A stretch of 64,000 nt of DNA from Parasalinivibrio latis (GCF_036825535.1 NZ_CP098812.1:2418001-2482000), one strand, 5' to 3'; positions 51,932-61,419 are shown, counted from the first letter of the stretch. The notes: generated by a model from the sequence alone, not told the origin. Numbers and translations: made by a program.

Positions 51932-52915
51932 ATGAAACTTGCATCCCTTAAACACCAGCGTGACGGCAAATTGATTCTCGTGTCCCGTGACCTTGTACAG
52001 GCTGTCAGTGCAGATGATATTGCACTTACCCTACAAGTTGCGCTCGACAACTGGGCAGAAGCGTCGCCAAAGCTCCAGGCAAGATATGAAGCACTGAATG
52101 CGGGAGAGTGCACAGGTTGTTTCCCTTTTGTCGCAGAAGATTGTGCTTCCCCCCTCCCCCGAGCCTTTCAGTGGGCAGACGGCAGTGCCTATGTAAACCA
52201 CGTAGAATTAGTCCGCAAAGCACGCGGTGCAACTATGCCGGAAAGCTTTTGGACAGACCCATTGATGTACCAGGGCATGTCGGATGGTTTCCTTGGCCCT
52301 CGGGATCACATTGAGCTGGCTGATGATACTTGGGGCTGTGACTTCGAAGCGGAAATTGCCGTGATTACCGGTGATGTCCCTATGAGCACCCAGCCGGCGG
52401 AAGCTGCTTCCCATATCAAGCTGTTGATGCTGGTGAACGACGTTTCCCTCAGAAACCTGATTCCGGCAGAGCTCGCCAAAGGCTTCGGTTTTTTCCAGTC
52501 CAAGCCTGCCTCAGCGTTTTCACCTGTTGCCGTCACGCCCGATGAGCTGGGAGGCAGTTGGGAGGATGGCAAGGTTCACCGACCTCTGACAGTCCACCTC
52601 AACGGTGAGCTCTTTGGCGCGCCGGATGCGGGTGTCGACATGACATTCAACTTCCATCAGTTAGTCTCCCACGTAGCCAAAAGTCGCCATATCGCGGCGG
52701 GTACCATTATTGGTTCAGGCACCGTCTCCAACCTTGACCGTAGCAAAGGTTCCTGCTGCCTGGCGGAGAAAAGGATGCTGGAAATTATCGACAACGGTTC
52801 CCCAACCACACCGTTTATGACCTACGGTGATAAGGTGGAAATTGAACTGTTCGGTGAAGACGGCAACTCGGTATTCGGCCGGATTGAACAAACCGTGGTT
52901 CATTATTCGAAGTGA
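51932..52915 (+). CDS. fahA: Fumarylacetoacetate hydrolase family protein
   Basis: 327 residues. FAH fold with DDTWGCDFEAEIAVITGDV (Asp and Glu for the metal), MLVNDVSLRNL and GSGTVSN. It hydrolyses fumarylacetoacetate to fumarate and acetoacetate, the last step of the homogentisate pathway. GGAG precedes the ATG. Starts 32 nt after hmgA and ends 22 nt before maiA. Confidence 0.92.
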   Translation: MKLASLKHQRDGKLILVSRDLVQAVSADDIALTLQVALDNWAEASPKLQARYEALNAGECTGCFPFVAEDCASPLPRAFQWADGSAYVNHVELVRKARGATMPESFWTDPLMYQGMSDGFLGPRDHIELADDTWGCDFEAEIAVITGDVPMSTQPAEAASHIKLLMLVNDVSLRNLIPAELAKGFGFFQSKPASAFSPVAVTPDELGGSWEDGKVHRPLTVHLNGELFGAPDAGVDMTFNFHQLVSHVAKSRHIAAGTIIGSGTVSNLDRSKGSCCLAEKRMLEIIDNGSPTTPFMTYGDKVEIELFGEDGNSVFGRIEQTVVHYSK

Positions 52916-52937
52916 GCCCAAAAGAAGGAATCGACAT

Positions 52938-53570
52938 ATGCAGCTTTATGATTATTCGAGATCAACCGCTGCTTTCAGGGTAAGGATTGCGTTGAACCTC
53001 AAGGAAATCCCGTATGACTCTGTGCCCGTTTCGCTAATTGACGGGGAACAGAATCAGGAGGGATACCGCAATATCAATGCAGCCGGGCTGGTCCCGGCAC
53101 TTGAAGATGGCGGCCAAACCCTGACTCAGTCACTCGCAATCCTTGAGTACCTGGACGAAATTCATCCCCATCACCCGTTGTTGCCAAAAAACCCGTTGGC
53201 CAAAGCCCGTTGCCGCGCATTGGCGATGGACGTCGCCTGCGACATGCATCCGCTGAACAACTTGCGGGTACTTAAGCACCTCACCGGAGAATTGGGGCAC
53301 AGTGAGGATGAAAAACTGGCTTGGTACCACCATTGGTTAAAACAAGGCTTCGGCGGTCTTGAAGCAAAACTTGGAGGAATAAAAACGCCATATTGCAGCG
53401 GTGACACCCCAATGATGGCGGACGTTTGCCTGATACCTCAGCTTTTTAACGCGCGGCGATTTAATTTTGCTTTGGATGCCTACCCGACACTGGTGCACAT
53501 CGAACAAAACTGCATGGCTCTCCCAGCATTTGCAAACGCGCACCCGGATGCTCCCCTTGCTGTTAATTAG
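52938..53570 (+). CDS. maiA: Maleylacetoacetate isomerase (zeta-class GST)
   Basis: 210 residues from the ATG at 52938 after AAGGAA. The thioredoxin domain begins YDYSRSTAAFRVRIALNLK with the zeta-class S-R motif that binds glutathione, then NAAGLVPALED and TQSLAILEYLDE. It converts maleylacetoacetate to fumarylacetoacetate. Last gene of the operon. 4-hydroxyphenylpyruvate dioxygenase is not in this window. Confidence 0.93.
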   Translation: MQLYDYSRSTAAFRVRIALNLKEIPYDSVPVSLIDGEQNQEGYRNINAAGLVPALEDGGQTLTQSLAILEYLDEIHPHHPLLPKNPLAKARCRALAMDVACDMHPLNNLRVLKHLTGELGHSEDEKLAWYHHWLKQGFGGLEAKLGGIKTPYCSGDTPMMADVCLIPQLFNARRFNFALDAYPTLVHIEQNCMALPAFANAHPDAPLAVN

Positions 53571-53685
53571 CGCAGCCACTCACACCTTGTTACGCACTGA
53601 CACACTGTCAGTGCGATTCAGCGTTTCCCCGACCAGCCGGAATTTTGTAGACTACCCTCAATATTAAATAAACAGTGTGTGTACG

Positions 53686-54237
53686 ATGAAACAACTGATC
53701 GACTTTATTCCTCTGATTGTCTTTTTTGCGCTCTACAAGATGTACGACATTTTTGTGGCCACCGGTGCCTTGATTGTTGTGACTCTGGTGATGGTAGGCG
53801 TTACCTGGGTAATGTACCGCAAAGTTGAGAAGATGCAGTTGATTACTGCTGCCATGGTGGCTGTATTTGGTGCCATGACACTGATTTTCCATGACGACAA
53901 CTTCATTAAATGGAAAGTCACCATTGTTTACGCATTGTTTGCGATTGGCCTGGTTGTTACCCAGATGATGGGCAAGCCGGTTATTAAAGGCATGCTTGGA
54001 AAAGAACTGACGCTGCCTGAAAACGTCTGGCGCAATATCAATAGTGCCTGGGTAGCATTCTTCGCTATCCTTGCCGTGGTGAACGTATATGTTGCCTACC
54101 GCCTGCCTCTGGATGTGTGGGTGAATTTCAAGGTGTTCGGTTTATTGGCCCTGACTTTAGCGTATACTCTCGCGACTGGCGTCTATATCTACAAGCAGAT
54201 GCCTAAAGACAAGAGCTCAGAGTCAACCTCAGAGTAA
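53686..54237 (+). CDS. yciB: Inner-membrane septation/intermembrane protein YciB
   Basis: 183 residues from the ATG at 53686; a start three codons earlier is possible. Five membrane helices; MKQLIDFIPLIVFFALYK and WRNINSAWVAFFA are signatures of the YciB/IspZ family, which affects cell envelope formation and septation. Followed by yciA and yciI, as in enterobacteria. Confidence 0.93.
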   Translation: MKQLIDFIPLIVFFALYKMYDIFVATGALIVVTLVMVGVTWVMYRKVEKMQLITAAMVAVFGAMTLIFHDDNFIKWKVTIVYALFAIGLVVTQMMGKPVIKGMLGKELTLPENVWRNINSAWVAFFAILAVVNVYVAYRLPLDVWVNFKVFGLLALTLAYTLATGVYIYKQMPKDKSSESTSE

Positions 54238-54270
54238 TTCAGAAAGCGCAGTAAGAGTCTGGATAACACC

Positions 54271-54666
54271 ATGAGTGAACAAAACAACTGCCCGCGGGGA
54301 CAGCTTTTGCTCCGAACCCTGGCGATGCCGGCAGACACCAATGCTAACGGCGATATTTTTGGCGGCTGGATCATGTCCCAGCTCGACCTCGCCGGCGCCA
54401 TTCTGGCTAAAGAAATTTCCGGTGGCCGCGTGGTGACCGTATCCGTAAACAACATTGTATTCAAAGCCCCGGTCAGTGTCGGCGATGTGGTGTGTTGTTA
54501 TGGCGAGTGTACCCGAATCGGCAATTCTTCCATGACAGTTTCCCTGGAGGTCTGGGTGAAACCTGTCGCATACCACGAGGTCGGTGAGCGCTACCGCGTC
54601 TGCGAAGCGGCTTTTAATTATGTGGCCATTGATGCAGAAGGCCGTCCGCGTCCCGTCAAAAAATAA
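54271..54666 (+). CDS. yciA: Acyl-CoA thioesterase YciA
   Basis: 131 residues, hotdog fold. TNANGDIFGGWIMSQLDLAGA is the active region, with the Asp of the hotdog thioesterases, and VSVNNIVFKAPV follows. It hydrolyses a wide range of acyl-CoA esters. Starts 34 nt after yciB; a strong terminator follows. Confidence 0.94.
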   Translation: MSEQNNCPRGQLLLRTLAMPADTNANGDIFGGWIMSQLDLAGAILAKEISGGRVVTVSVNNIVFKAPVSVGDVVCCYGECTRIGNSSMTVSLEVWVKPVAYHEVGERYRVCEAAFNYVAIDAEGRPRPVKK

Positions 54667-54675
54667 GAACTCATC

Positions 54676-54706
54676 ATGCCCCGGCCAACGACCGGGGCAT
54701 TTTTTT
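54676..54706 (+). terminator. Rho-independent terminator after yciA
   Basis: ATGCCCCGG-ccaacga-CCGGGGCAT and a run of T. Confidence 0.9.
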
Positions 54707-54757
54707 CCGCTACAATATCCGCAATTTATCTCATTCAGAACAATCAGGAGTACACGG

Positions 54758-55063
54758 ATGTGGTACGTAATCTTTTCCCAAGACGTTGAGAACAGCCTCC
54801 CATTGCGTATGCAGGTTCGGGAACAACACCTTGCCCGCCTGCGCGACTTGGAAGCACAAGGCCGCCTGCTTGTTGCCGGCCCAAACCCGGCAATTGATGA
54901 TGAAAACCCAGGTGACGCCGGCTTTACCGGTTCTACTGTTATCGCTCAATTCAACTCTTTGGAAGATGCCAAAACCTGGGCTGATGCAGACCCTTATATT
55001 GCCGCCGGTGTCTATCAAGACGTTATTGTGAAACCCTTTAAAAAAGTGCTGCCGGCAGAATAA
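54758..55063 (+). CDS. yciI: YciI family protein
   Basis: 101 residues from the ATG at 54758 after AGGAG. A ferredoxin-like fold protein with MWYVIFSQDVENSLPLR, the conserved REQHLARLRDLEAQGRLL and DPYIAAGVYQ. The family His (in REQH) and Asp (in ADPY) are at the dimer pocket. Relatives act on halogenated or oxidised aromatics, but YciI itself has no proven reaction. Confidence 0.92.
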   Translation: MWYVIFSQDVENSLPLRMQVREQHLARLRDLEAQGRLLVAGPNPAIDDENPGDAGFTGSTVIAQFNSLEDAKTWADADPYIAAGVYQDVIVKPFKKVLPAE

Positions 55064-55103
55064 CCTTCACGGTTAACCGGCAAGCAACCCAAGGACTTCA
55101 TCC

Positions 55104-55502
55104 ATGCAGATGCTTACTTCATTAAAATATCTCGTTATCACCGGTGCTGCGTTTGCACTGGCTGCCTGTTCTTCGACCCCAGACCAGCAGGAAATCGCTG
55201 AGACTTTTGCAAAGCAACGTGCAGCCATGCTGAGCAACGTTGTCCCGGTTGAGATGCAGGGCTACACCCTGGTTCGAGCCAAGGCAGACGGCAGCCAAAT
55301 AGAAATGACCCTGCTTTACAGCGGTGACACCCAAAATGCACCAAGCGATCTGACAAATTCCATGGTCAACCGCTACTGCAATGACAACGAGGTGCATTCC
55401 CTGATGGAGCAAGGCGTCAGCTACAAGCTGCTGATTCGCGATATGCGCGGTCGCCCGGTAACAGAAAAAGTGGTAGATACTGATACCTGTGAGGCCCGTT
55501 AA
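55104..55502 (+). CDS. Lipoprotein, putative type II secretion pilotin (AspS/GspS-like)
   Basis: 132 residues with a lipoprotein signal peptide and lipobox ALAAC, Cys22. The mature part has KQRAAML-x-x-VVPVEMQGYTLVRAKADGS (in outline), then a CN-x-x-E-type late pair of Cys (YC and TC) that would make a disulfide. This is the layout of AspS pilotins of Vibrio, which carry the secretin to the outer membrane. The T2SS genes themselves are not here, which is usual for this pilotin. Assignment by resemblance, moderate. Confidence 0.6.
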   Translation: MQMLTSLKYLVITGAAFALAACSSTPDQQEIAETFAKQRAAMLSNVVPVEMQGYTLVRAKADGSQIEMTLLYSGDTQNAPSDLTNSMVNRYCNDNEVHSLMEQGVSYKLLIRDMRGRPVTEKVVDTDTCEAR

Positions 55503-55520
55503 CGGCAACACTCCGACATA

Positions 55521-55548
55521 AAAACGGTGACCGGTTGGTCGCCGTTTT
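55521..55548. terminator. Bidirectional terminator
   Basis: AAAACGGTGACC-ggtt-GGTCGCCGTTTT, 11 pairs plus one mismatch; T-run on both strands. Between the pilotin gene and the convergent pseudouridine synthase gene. Confidence 0.85.
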
Positions 55549-55552
55549 CTGT

Positions 55553-56245
55553 TCAGTTTTTCTTGACCACCGGCCAGCTCAAATCCCAGGGCACCGCCCA
55601 GCCTTCTATTTCCCGCCCATACCAGTGCTCACCCATTTGCGGAGACAGGACAAAACTGAAATTCTCACCCTTGTAGTGGAAACGCAATGCGTAAGCATGG
55701 AGGTAGCCTCGGTCACTGGCTTCACCGCCATAGAGCTCATCACCGAGCAATGGCGCACCAACACTTTTCATTGCCACCCGGATTTGATGGGTTTTCCCAG
55801 TGTGTGGCTTACACAACAACGCACGGAATGCTTCACCGTTATTCCCAGTGTAGGCAGTTGAAAAAAACTGGGTAACGGCAGGGTTGGTTTTGCCGTTAGT
55901 CAGCTTCCATGCTCCGCGGCGGGCTTTTTCCATGTCCCCGGCCACCAGCCCCTGCTTCTTCTTGGGCTTTTTAGCAGACAGGGCCAGGTAGTATTTTTCA
56001 ATATCCTTAGATGCAAACAAGCCACATAACAGTGCTGCAGCTTCACTGGAGCAGGCTAAAATCAACAGGCCGGATGTCATCTTGTCAAGGCGGTGTACCA
56101 GATAGAGTTTTTCTTTTCCCAGGGCACAGGCGACATCATTCACAAATGCGGTTTCATTGTCGTCTTTATGTACACTGATACCCGGATATTTGTCGATAAT
56201 AACAAAGTCATTGTGCTGGAACACGAGGGAAAAAGGAGCAGTCAT
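55553..56245 (-). CDS. RluA-like pseudouridine synthase
   Basis: 230 residues. HRLDKMTSG with catalytic Asp54, and KPHTGKTHQIRVAMKS-x-GAPLLGDELYGG are the motifs of RluA-type enzymes. No S4 domain, so it belongs to the short RluA-like group (TIGR01621-type). It isomerises uridine in an RNA that is not known. Convergent with the pilotin gene. Confidence 0.9.
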   Translation of the reverse strand: MTAPFSLVFQHNDFVIIDKYPGISVHKDDNETAFVNDVACALGKEKLYLVHRLDKMTSGLLILACSSEAAALLCGLFASKDIEKYYLALSAKKPKKKQGLVAGDMEKARRGAWKLTNGKTNPAVTQFFSTAYTGNNGEAFRALLCKPHTGKTHQIRVAMKSVGAPLLGDELYGGEASDRGYLHAYALRFHYKGENFSFVLSPQMGEHWYGREIEGWAVPWDLSWPVVKKN

Positions 56246-56535
56246 AACAGTGCCTGACGCGGAAAAAAATAGAAGCGGCAGTTTACTGGAACTCTCCGCA
56301 ACTGGCGAGAGGTACAGAACGGTTTACCATGACAAACGTATCAGGAAAATATCTGTTGCTGATATAAAAAAGCCCAGCGCCAAATCAGGCTTCATGATAC
56401 AGTCGAGGCATTCGGAGAAAACGCAGTATTCCAGCACCTTAGACCAAATCGATGCATTTCGATACGGATCGTACCGGATAAAGCGAAAGTCAGGGAATGG
56501 TGCAAAGTTTGCTCTCAAGAGGTTTCACTGTCTGA

Positions 56536-57993
56536 ATGGACAAGTTTTATGAAGTTCTGACCTGGGTAGGTCTCTTTCTTTACTGGCTGACCGTTGCATC
56601 AGTCACGATGCGTGTCGTTTTACGCCGCCGTGCTATGGGCGTGTCTCTAGCCTGGCTTCTCATCATTTTTATCCTCCCCATTGCCGGTGTTATTCTCTAT
56701 TTACTTTTTGGTGAGCTGAACCTTGGGAAAAAGCGGGCACAACGCGCTAAATCGATGTTCAAGCCATACGCTGACTGGATGCAGGACTTATCCGATTGCC
56801 CGGGATACCTCCCCCACCGGATGGGTTTTCATGCGCGTCCTGTCCACGAACTTTGTGTGAACAGGACTTCCATTCCCAGTCTTACCGGCAACGATCTGTC
56901 ACTGAACAGCAACACCGCAAACTCTCTTCGATCAATTGCATCTGATATTCGTCACGCCAAAGAAAGTGTCAATATGGTGTTCTACATCTGGCATCCGGGC
57001 GGACATGCTGATGATGTAGCGAAAGCAGTGTGTGATGCTTCCCGTAGAGGTGTCACAGTCCGAATCATGCTGGACTCTGCCGGCAGCAAAGAGTTCTTCC
57101 GCAGCCACTGGCCGGCGGCCATGCGCAACGCAGGAGTCCATCTGATTGAGTCACTTGCGGTTACACCATTCCGGATGTTTTTCCGCCGCCAGGATATCCG
57201 CCAACACCGGAAAATCGTCGTCATCGACAATGCGATAGGCTATACCGGCTCAATGAACATGGTCGACCCACGTTTCTTCAAGCAGGACAGTGGAGTAGGT
57301 CAGTGGGTGGATGTAATGGTCCGGATCAACGGCCCGGTCGTTCCCTTGCTCAACAGCATTATTTGCTGGGACTGGGAGGTAGAAACCGGTCACAGAAACC
57401 TGCCACCACATAACTGCGTCATTCCGGAAGGACATAAACACCTCCATCACGCCGTCCAGGTTGTGCCATCTGGCCCTTCAATGCCGGACGGGTTAATCCA
57501 GCAGGTGCTTCACCTTGCCATTCACCAGGCTCAGCGTTCGGTCACCATTACCACACCGTACCTCGTTCCGGGTGACTATTTGCTGGAGACCCTCAAAACG
57601 ACGGCTTACCGGGGCGTAGATGTCAGTATTATTATTCCAGCCAAAAATGATTCACTAATGGTTGAGTGGGCTAGCCGCGCATTCTTCAGCGACCTCCTGG
57701 AAGCCGGAGTGAAAATTTACCGATTTGGCGGTGGGCTGCTTCATACCAAGTCCGTGGTGGTTGATGATGATTATTGCCTCATCGGCACAGTAAATATGGA
57801 TATGCGAAGCTTTTGGCTGAATTTCGAATTAACCCTGGCAGTGGATGACCCCGAATTCTGTTCTGACCTTATTTCCCTGCAAAAAACGTATCTCGGAAAA
57901 TCCACCATGGTGGACATAGACAAGTGGAAGAGGCGGCCTATCTATAACAAGCCGATAGAGCAGTTTTTCTATATGTTCAGCCCCTTGCTGTAA
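56536..57993 (+). CDS. cls: Cardiolipin synthase
   Basis: 485 residues. Two N-terminal membrane helices (about 6-26 and 38-58) with LLIIFILPIAGVILYLLFGE, then two phospholipase D domains. HKD motif 1 starts at His224 (HRKIVVIDN) and motif 2 at about residue 404 (HTKSVVVDD). It joins two phosphatidylglycerol molecules or a similar pair to cardiolipin at the inner membrane. Ribosome site weak (AAGAGG is 16 nt away). The 290 bp before it hold no gene I can support. Confidence 0.94.
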   Translation: MDKFYEVLTWVGLFLYWLTVASVTMRVVLRRRAMGVSLAWLLIIFILPIAGVILYLLFGELNLGKKRAQRAKSMFKPYADWMQDLSDCPGYLPHRMGFHARPVHELCVNRTSIPSLTGNDLSLNSNTANSLRSIASDIRHAKESVNMVFYIWHPGGHADDVAKAVCDASRRGVTVRIMLDSAGSKEFFRSHWPAAMRNAGVHLIESLAVTPFRMFFRRQDIRQHRKIVVIDNAIGYTGSMNMVDPRFFKQDSGVGQWVDVMVRINGPVVPLLNSIICWDWEVETGHRNLPPHNCVIPEGHKHLHHAVQVVPSGPSMPDGLIQQVLHLAIHQAQRSVTITTPYLVPGDYLLETLKTTAYRGVDVSIIIPAKNDSLMVEWASRAFFSDLLEAGVKIYRFGGGLLHTKSVVVDDDYCLIGTVNMDMRSFWLNFELTLAVDDPEFCSDLISLQKTYLGKSTMVDIDKWKRRPIYNKPIEQFFYMFSPLL

Positions 57994-58005
57994 TGAATAC
58001 ATAAG

Positions 58006-58314
58006 CTACTGCTGCTTTACCGCTGCTGTAGCTTTGAACTTCTTTAACATTTCTGAGTCCGGACAACTATGATGGAAATTGCTCGCTTCCACTGTGGAAG
58101 GGACAATCCGAAGTTCATCCGTTTCCTGTGAAGGATTGACCTGCAACTGTGCATCCTCATTCAGGAGTTTGACGTTTACTGACTCACCGACGTGGAGAGA
58201 ATACTCTATGCCGGTGGCGGGGTGCCGGAAACAGAACGCTTCGACAGCCGGTACACTGACACTGACCAACAAGGCAGCACCAGCAGTGGTATAGCAGATT
58301 TTACTCTTCAACAT
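58006..58314 (-). CDS. Small secreted protein at the end of the tad locus
   Basis: 102 residues from the ATG at 58314, preceded by GAGGAGGG. Signal peptide (cleavage near VEA), then FCFRHPATGIEYSLHVGESVNVKLL (in outline), and a late HSCPDSE; the two Cys could form a disulfide. No family recognised. It starts 11 nt after tadG and should be co-transcribed with the tad genes, so a role in Tad pilus assembly or surface is possible. Confidence 0.65.
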   Translation of the reverse strand: MLKSKICYTTAGAALLVSVSVPAVEAFCFRHPATGIEYSLHVGESVNVKLLNEDAQLQVNPSQETDELRIVPSTVEASNFHHSCPDSEMLKKFKATAAVKQQ

Positions 58315-58324
58315 CACTCCCTCC

Positions 58325-59593
58325 TCAATTCCCCGAAGTATAAATATGCCCGATTTCCTCTACGATAAGTTCCAGGATTTTGTTGTAAATTTCATCGTAG
58401 TTTTCCGCTTTGAATACATTGTCTGTCCCAACACAACGGGACAGCCCTGGGTTGGATGACAAATCATAATCAAAACCTATCACCGTCATTTTGGTGGTAA
58501 TGTCTCCGGTACTCAGCGTTTCAACAACAATGTCACAGAGCCCCTCTCCGTAGGGTTTGTTTAACCCATAGAGATCATTTGCATCATCCCGGTAATTGTC
58601 TTCACCATCTGACAAAATAACGATGAGCTTGCGGCTATTGGTCGCAACGGGGTTATTGTGAAGGAGCCTTGCAGCAGCAATAACACCTTCATAGGATGCT
58701 GTACCGCCCCCCGCTTCAAATGAAGATATGGGATTAAAAGAATCGAAATTATCGGTCAGGGGAATAAGGTAGTAATCTGGGTAAGAGGTTCGTTGTTCAG
58801 AGTAGTAATTTGTGTTGAATATATTATCCAAGGCTTCCTGAACCTTCATTTCCCACTCGTAACACCACCACCAACCATAAACAACACATTCTCGTTCTGT
58901 ATAATTGTATCGGTAGTAGTTTCCGCTTTTAGCCTGTGTAACTGAGGAGCTGAACCCTACAAATGCTGCTTTATTGGCTTCGCTTCCAATATTTTGGCTG
59001 TTGTACTTATCCAGTTCGTCGAGGATCCCCTGTATAACTGTGACTACACCCTTATACTTTTGAGTCCCGTTCCAACTGTTACCCATTGAACCGGAAAAAT
59101 CCGCCACAAAAACAACGTCCAGGGCATCTTGCTGGTAACGGCGGGCGATCGCCTGCCCTCCCATAACCAGTTCCTTATCAAAACCCTGTAATACTTCTGT
59201 TCCGGGAAACCAGGAAGAGAACTTTACGTTTGCAGTCAACTGATATTGATTGAAATGCATTCCACTTTTGTCATACACCCCCGGTTTACCACAGTCCGCA
59301 CCATATACTTCCAGGCACGATTTTTTTTCAAAAACGATATCATCCGGCGACACCGTTACGGACTTAATGTTTGCGGTGATGTATGAAGCGACCAAGGCTT
59401 TATTGGCTTCTGAGGCTGAGTTCCCATTCGCCGCTACAGCTAATGCCGCCACTTCCAGCGTGTCAGCCAATCGAGCTTTTTCACTCATATAGCGGGAGCC
59501 TTCAATACCTAAAGTAAAAAGGCCAAATAACCCAGGCACAATGAGTACAAATGCAATCGCAGCAACACCGCGTTGGCTGTTTAATCCTTTCAT
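58325..59593 (-). CDS. tadG: TadG-like pilus protein with vWA domain
   Basis: 422 residues. N-terminal pseudopilin-like helix after QRGVAAIAFVLIVPGLFGLF. Von Willebrand A domain from about residue 157, MIDAS motif D165-F-S-G-S169, and the late part TVIGFDYD. An unusual aromatic stretch, VVYGWWWCYEWE, sits in a loop. TadG is a minor pilin-like or assembly factor of the Tad pilus. Six nt after tadF. Confidence 0.85.
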   Translation of the reverse strand: MKGLNSQRGVAAIAFVLIVPGLFGLFTLGIEGSRYMSEKARLADTLEVAALAVAANGNSASEANKALVASYITANIKSVTVSPDDIVFEKKSCLEVYGADCGKPGVYDKSGMHFNQYQLTANVKFSSWFPGTEVLQGFDKELVMGGQAIARRYQQDALDVVFVADFSGSMGNSWNGTQKYKGVVTVIQGILDELDKYNSQNIGSEANKAAFVGFSSSVTQAKSGNYYRYNYTERECVVYGWWWCYEWEMKVQEALDNIFNTNYYSEQRTSYPDYYLIPLTDNFDSFNPISSFEAGGGTASYEGVIAAARLLHNNPVATNSRKLIVILSDGEDNYRDDANDLYGLNKPYGEGLCDIVVETLSTGDITTKMTVIGFDYDLSSNPGLSRCVGTDNVFKAENYDEIYNKILELIVEEIGHIYTSGN

Positions 59594-59595
59594 AC

Positions 59596-60147
59596 CTATC
59601 GCCCTACCATAATTGAGTGCGATCTGACCAAGCGAAAGTTTGAGCTCAAGAGCTCACCAATCCAATTGTCAGAAAGGTAGCAAATTGTTATCTGATATAA
59701 CGTCGCACGTCTTCCAAACGTTGTTTCCGGGGAAAGATGTGTTAATTCGTTCAAGGCTATTTCAGGGGTGCAACCAACGTCCCCTCGGGAAAAAAGATGT
59801 GTATCTTCAACAGGGACAATAGCGACGCCGTCAACAAACTTTTGCTGCTCAAACCTGATGCCAAAGTTGGACTGTTCAAAATTGGACCAGGTTCGCCCAA
59901 GTGATTCAGTAACAATAAGGGACAACTGGTCTATTTCACTGGGAGAAATTACATCACTTTCATTGTAAAGTTGCGTCCGTTCTTTCAACAGACTGACTGC
60001 GGAGTAAGAAAGGCGATCCAATTTCCCCTTAACGGATTGTTTCACGACCACATCAAACGTGAAAACCAGCAACACTCCCATTACGAGCCCGATGATTGAG
60101 AACTCGATGGAATAGACCCCTCGCTGCTTAGTTAACGAATTTATCAC
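59596..60147 (-). CDS. tadF: TadF-like minor pseudopilin
   Basis: 183 residues from a GTG at 60147, seven nt after AGGAG; an upstream TTG is too near that site. QRGVYSIEFSIIGLVMG is the prepilin-like processing and helix region (Glu at the fifth position of the helix). Overlaps tadE by 20 nt. Likely a minor component of the Tad pilus. Confidence 0.8.
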   Translation of the reverse strand: MINSLTKQRGVYSIEFSIIGLVMGVLLVFTFDVVVKQSVKGKLDRLSYSAVSLLKERTQLYNESDVISPSEIDQLSLIVTESLGRTWSNFEQSNFGIRFEQQKFVDGVAIVPVEDTHLFSRGDVGCTPEIALNELTHLSPETTFGRRATLYQITICYLSDNWIGELLSSNFRLVRSHSIMVGR

Positions 60148-60694
60148 GCTCAAACTCCTGTATTACGATAACTTCCCGGGAGAGGCCTACAGTTTCACTG
60201 GAGATAAACAGGTTAAAAATCGGGGTGTACTCGTACCCAATATGGTAAATAGCAATAGGTGCATCGAAAGCAGGCGATGAACGTGCCGCCAGGCAGGCAT
60301 CAAGCGTAGTACCGTCCTCACAAGGTTGCGCTATGTCATCCAGCGCTTTGAAATGAAATGTTGATAACGTAAATTTATCCGGATCAATAAAATTTGCCCA
60401 CATCGAAGACTTATCAGTGATCAGGGTTTTAAAGGCAGTGTGGTAATCTGCGGTGCCTGGGACGGGGTCGCCTTGGCTGTCTTGGCTTTGTGGCGCAATA
60501 GAGGCTTTGGCCATTCTGGAAGATTCAGAAATGGCATAGTCAACAACTGAGGATATATAACCCATATAGCAAGCTTCAGCCCATGACAGAAACAGCAGCA
60601 TGAACGCAAAAAAACCGATGGAAAACTCAATCGCAACCACGCCACGTTGATTGCTTTGTTTTCCAAGCTGAGCCCTGCTAAATCTTGGTGACAT
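60128..60694 (-). CDS. tadE: TadE-like minor pseudopilin
   Basis: 188 residues. NQRGVVAIEFSIGFFAFML is the TadE helix with the conserved Glu. Two Cys in the periplasmic part may form a disulfide. Its start touches the tadD stop, and its end overlaps tadF. Confidence 0.85.
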   Translation of the reverse strand: MSPRFSRAQLGKQSNQRGVVAIEFSIGFFAFMLLFLSWAEACYMGYISSVVDYAISESSRMAKASIAPQSQDSQGDPVPGTADYHTAFKTLITDKSSMWANFIDPDKFTLSTFHFKALDDIAQPCEDGTTLDACLAARSSPAFDAPIAIYHIGYEYTPIFNLFISSETVGLSREVIVIQEFERDKFVN

Positions 60695-61419
60695 TATCCT
60701 TCAATCTCCATCCTGCGTAGCGCCTGATACAGTTCAAGAATTTGATTTTCATCCTTTTTCTGTTTCAGGAGCATTCTAAAAACATCAGCCCTGCCCGCTT
60801 TAACAGCGGCAATTACAAGGTTGGCTTTTACTTTGTCATCAGCTTGCCCATTAACATACAAAGGTGTCAGGCGGCTAAGCGCCTTACTGTAATTCCCTTC
60901 GATCATATCCAGCACGGCAAGATTGTTTTTAACGGACACATCGTCATACAACAGGGAGCGCGCAATCTCGAAAGCACTGCGGGCTTCCCTGATCCCATCA
61001 GTTTCAGCGAAAATCAACCCCTTTAAATTAAAGGCCTCCCCGTATCTTGGGTTAAGGGCAATGGCATTTTCAACGTTGTCTTTCGCTGCATTGAAAGCAT
61101 TCAGGTTGTAATTAACGTGAGCAAGGAGAAGGTAAACTTCAGGCGATACTTTTTGCTTTGTTGTTAAAATCTGGAGGTGATATTGCGCTGATTCCATATC
61201 TCCAGAAAGATAATAAGCTTCTGCAAGAAGGTACCGGCTCTCTTCACCATCACCTTCTGACAGCATTTTTTTATAAAGGCTAATCAAACCCTGGTAATTA
61301 CCAGCTTCCTCCATCAATTTGATGCTGTTTTTATTTATTTCTACCACAGGCTCGTGAGTCGTACTTTGGCACCCTGTCAGCATTAACATCAATAGTATTA
61401 ACTTAGCCAAATCCACCAT
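60694..61419 (-). CDS. tadD: TadD-like TPR lipoprotein
   Basis: 241 residues. Lipoprotein signal peptide with lipobox MLTGC (Cys17), then TPR helices (SRYLLAEAYYLSGDMESAQ, LLAHVNYNLNAF and ALNPRYGEAFNLKG). TadD is an outer-membrane-attached pilotin-like assembly factor. Overlaps tadC by 17 nt. Confidence 0.85.
   Translation of the reverse strand: MVDLAKLILLMLMLTGCQSTTHEPVVEINKNSIKLMEEAGNYQGLISLYKKMLSEGDGEESRYLLAEAYYLSGDMESAQYHLQILTTKQKVSPEVYLLLAHVNYNLNAFNAAKDNVENAIALNPRYGEAFNLKGLIFAETDGIREARSAFEIARSLLYDDVSVKNNLAVLDMIEGNYSKALSRLTPLYVNGQADDKVKANLVIAAVKAGRADVFRMLLKQKKDENQILELYQALRRMEIEG

Noticed and set aside
56157..56552. A 131-codon frame before the cardiolipin synthase gene
   Set aside because: It begins inside the opposite-strand pseudouridine synthase gene, has no ribosome site and overlaps the cls start.
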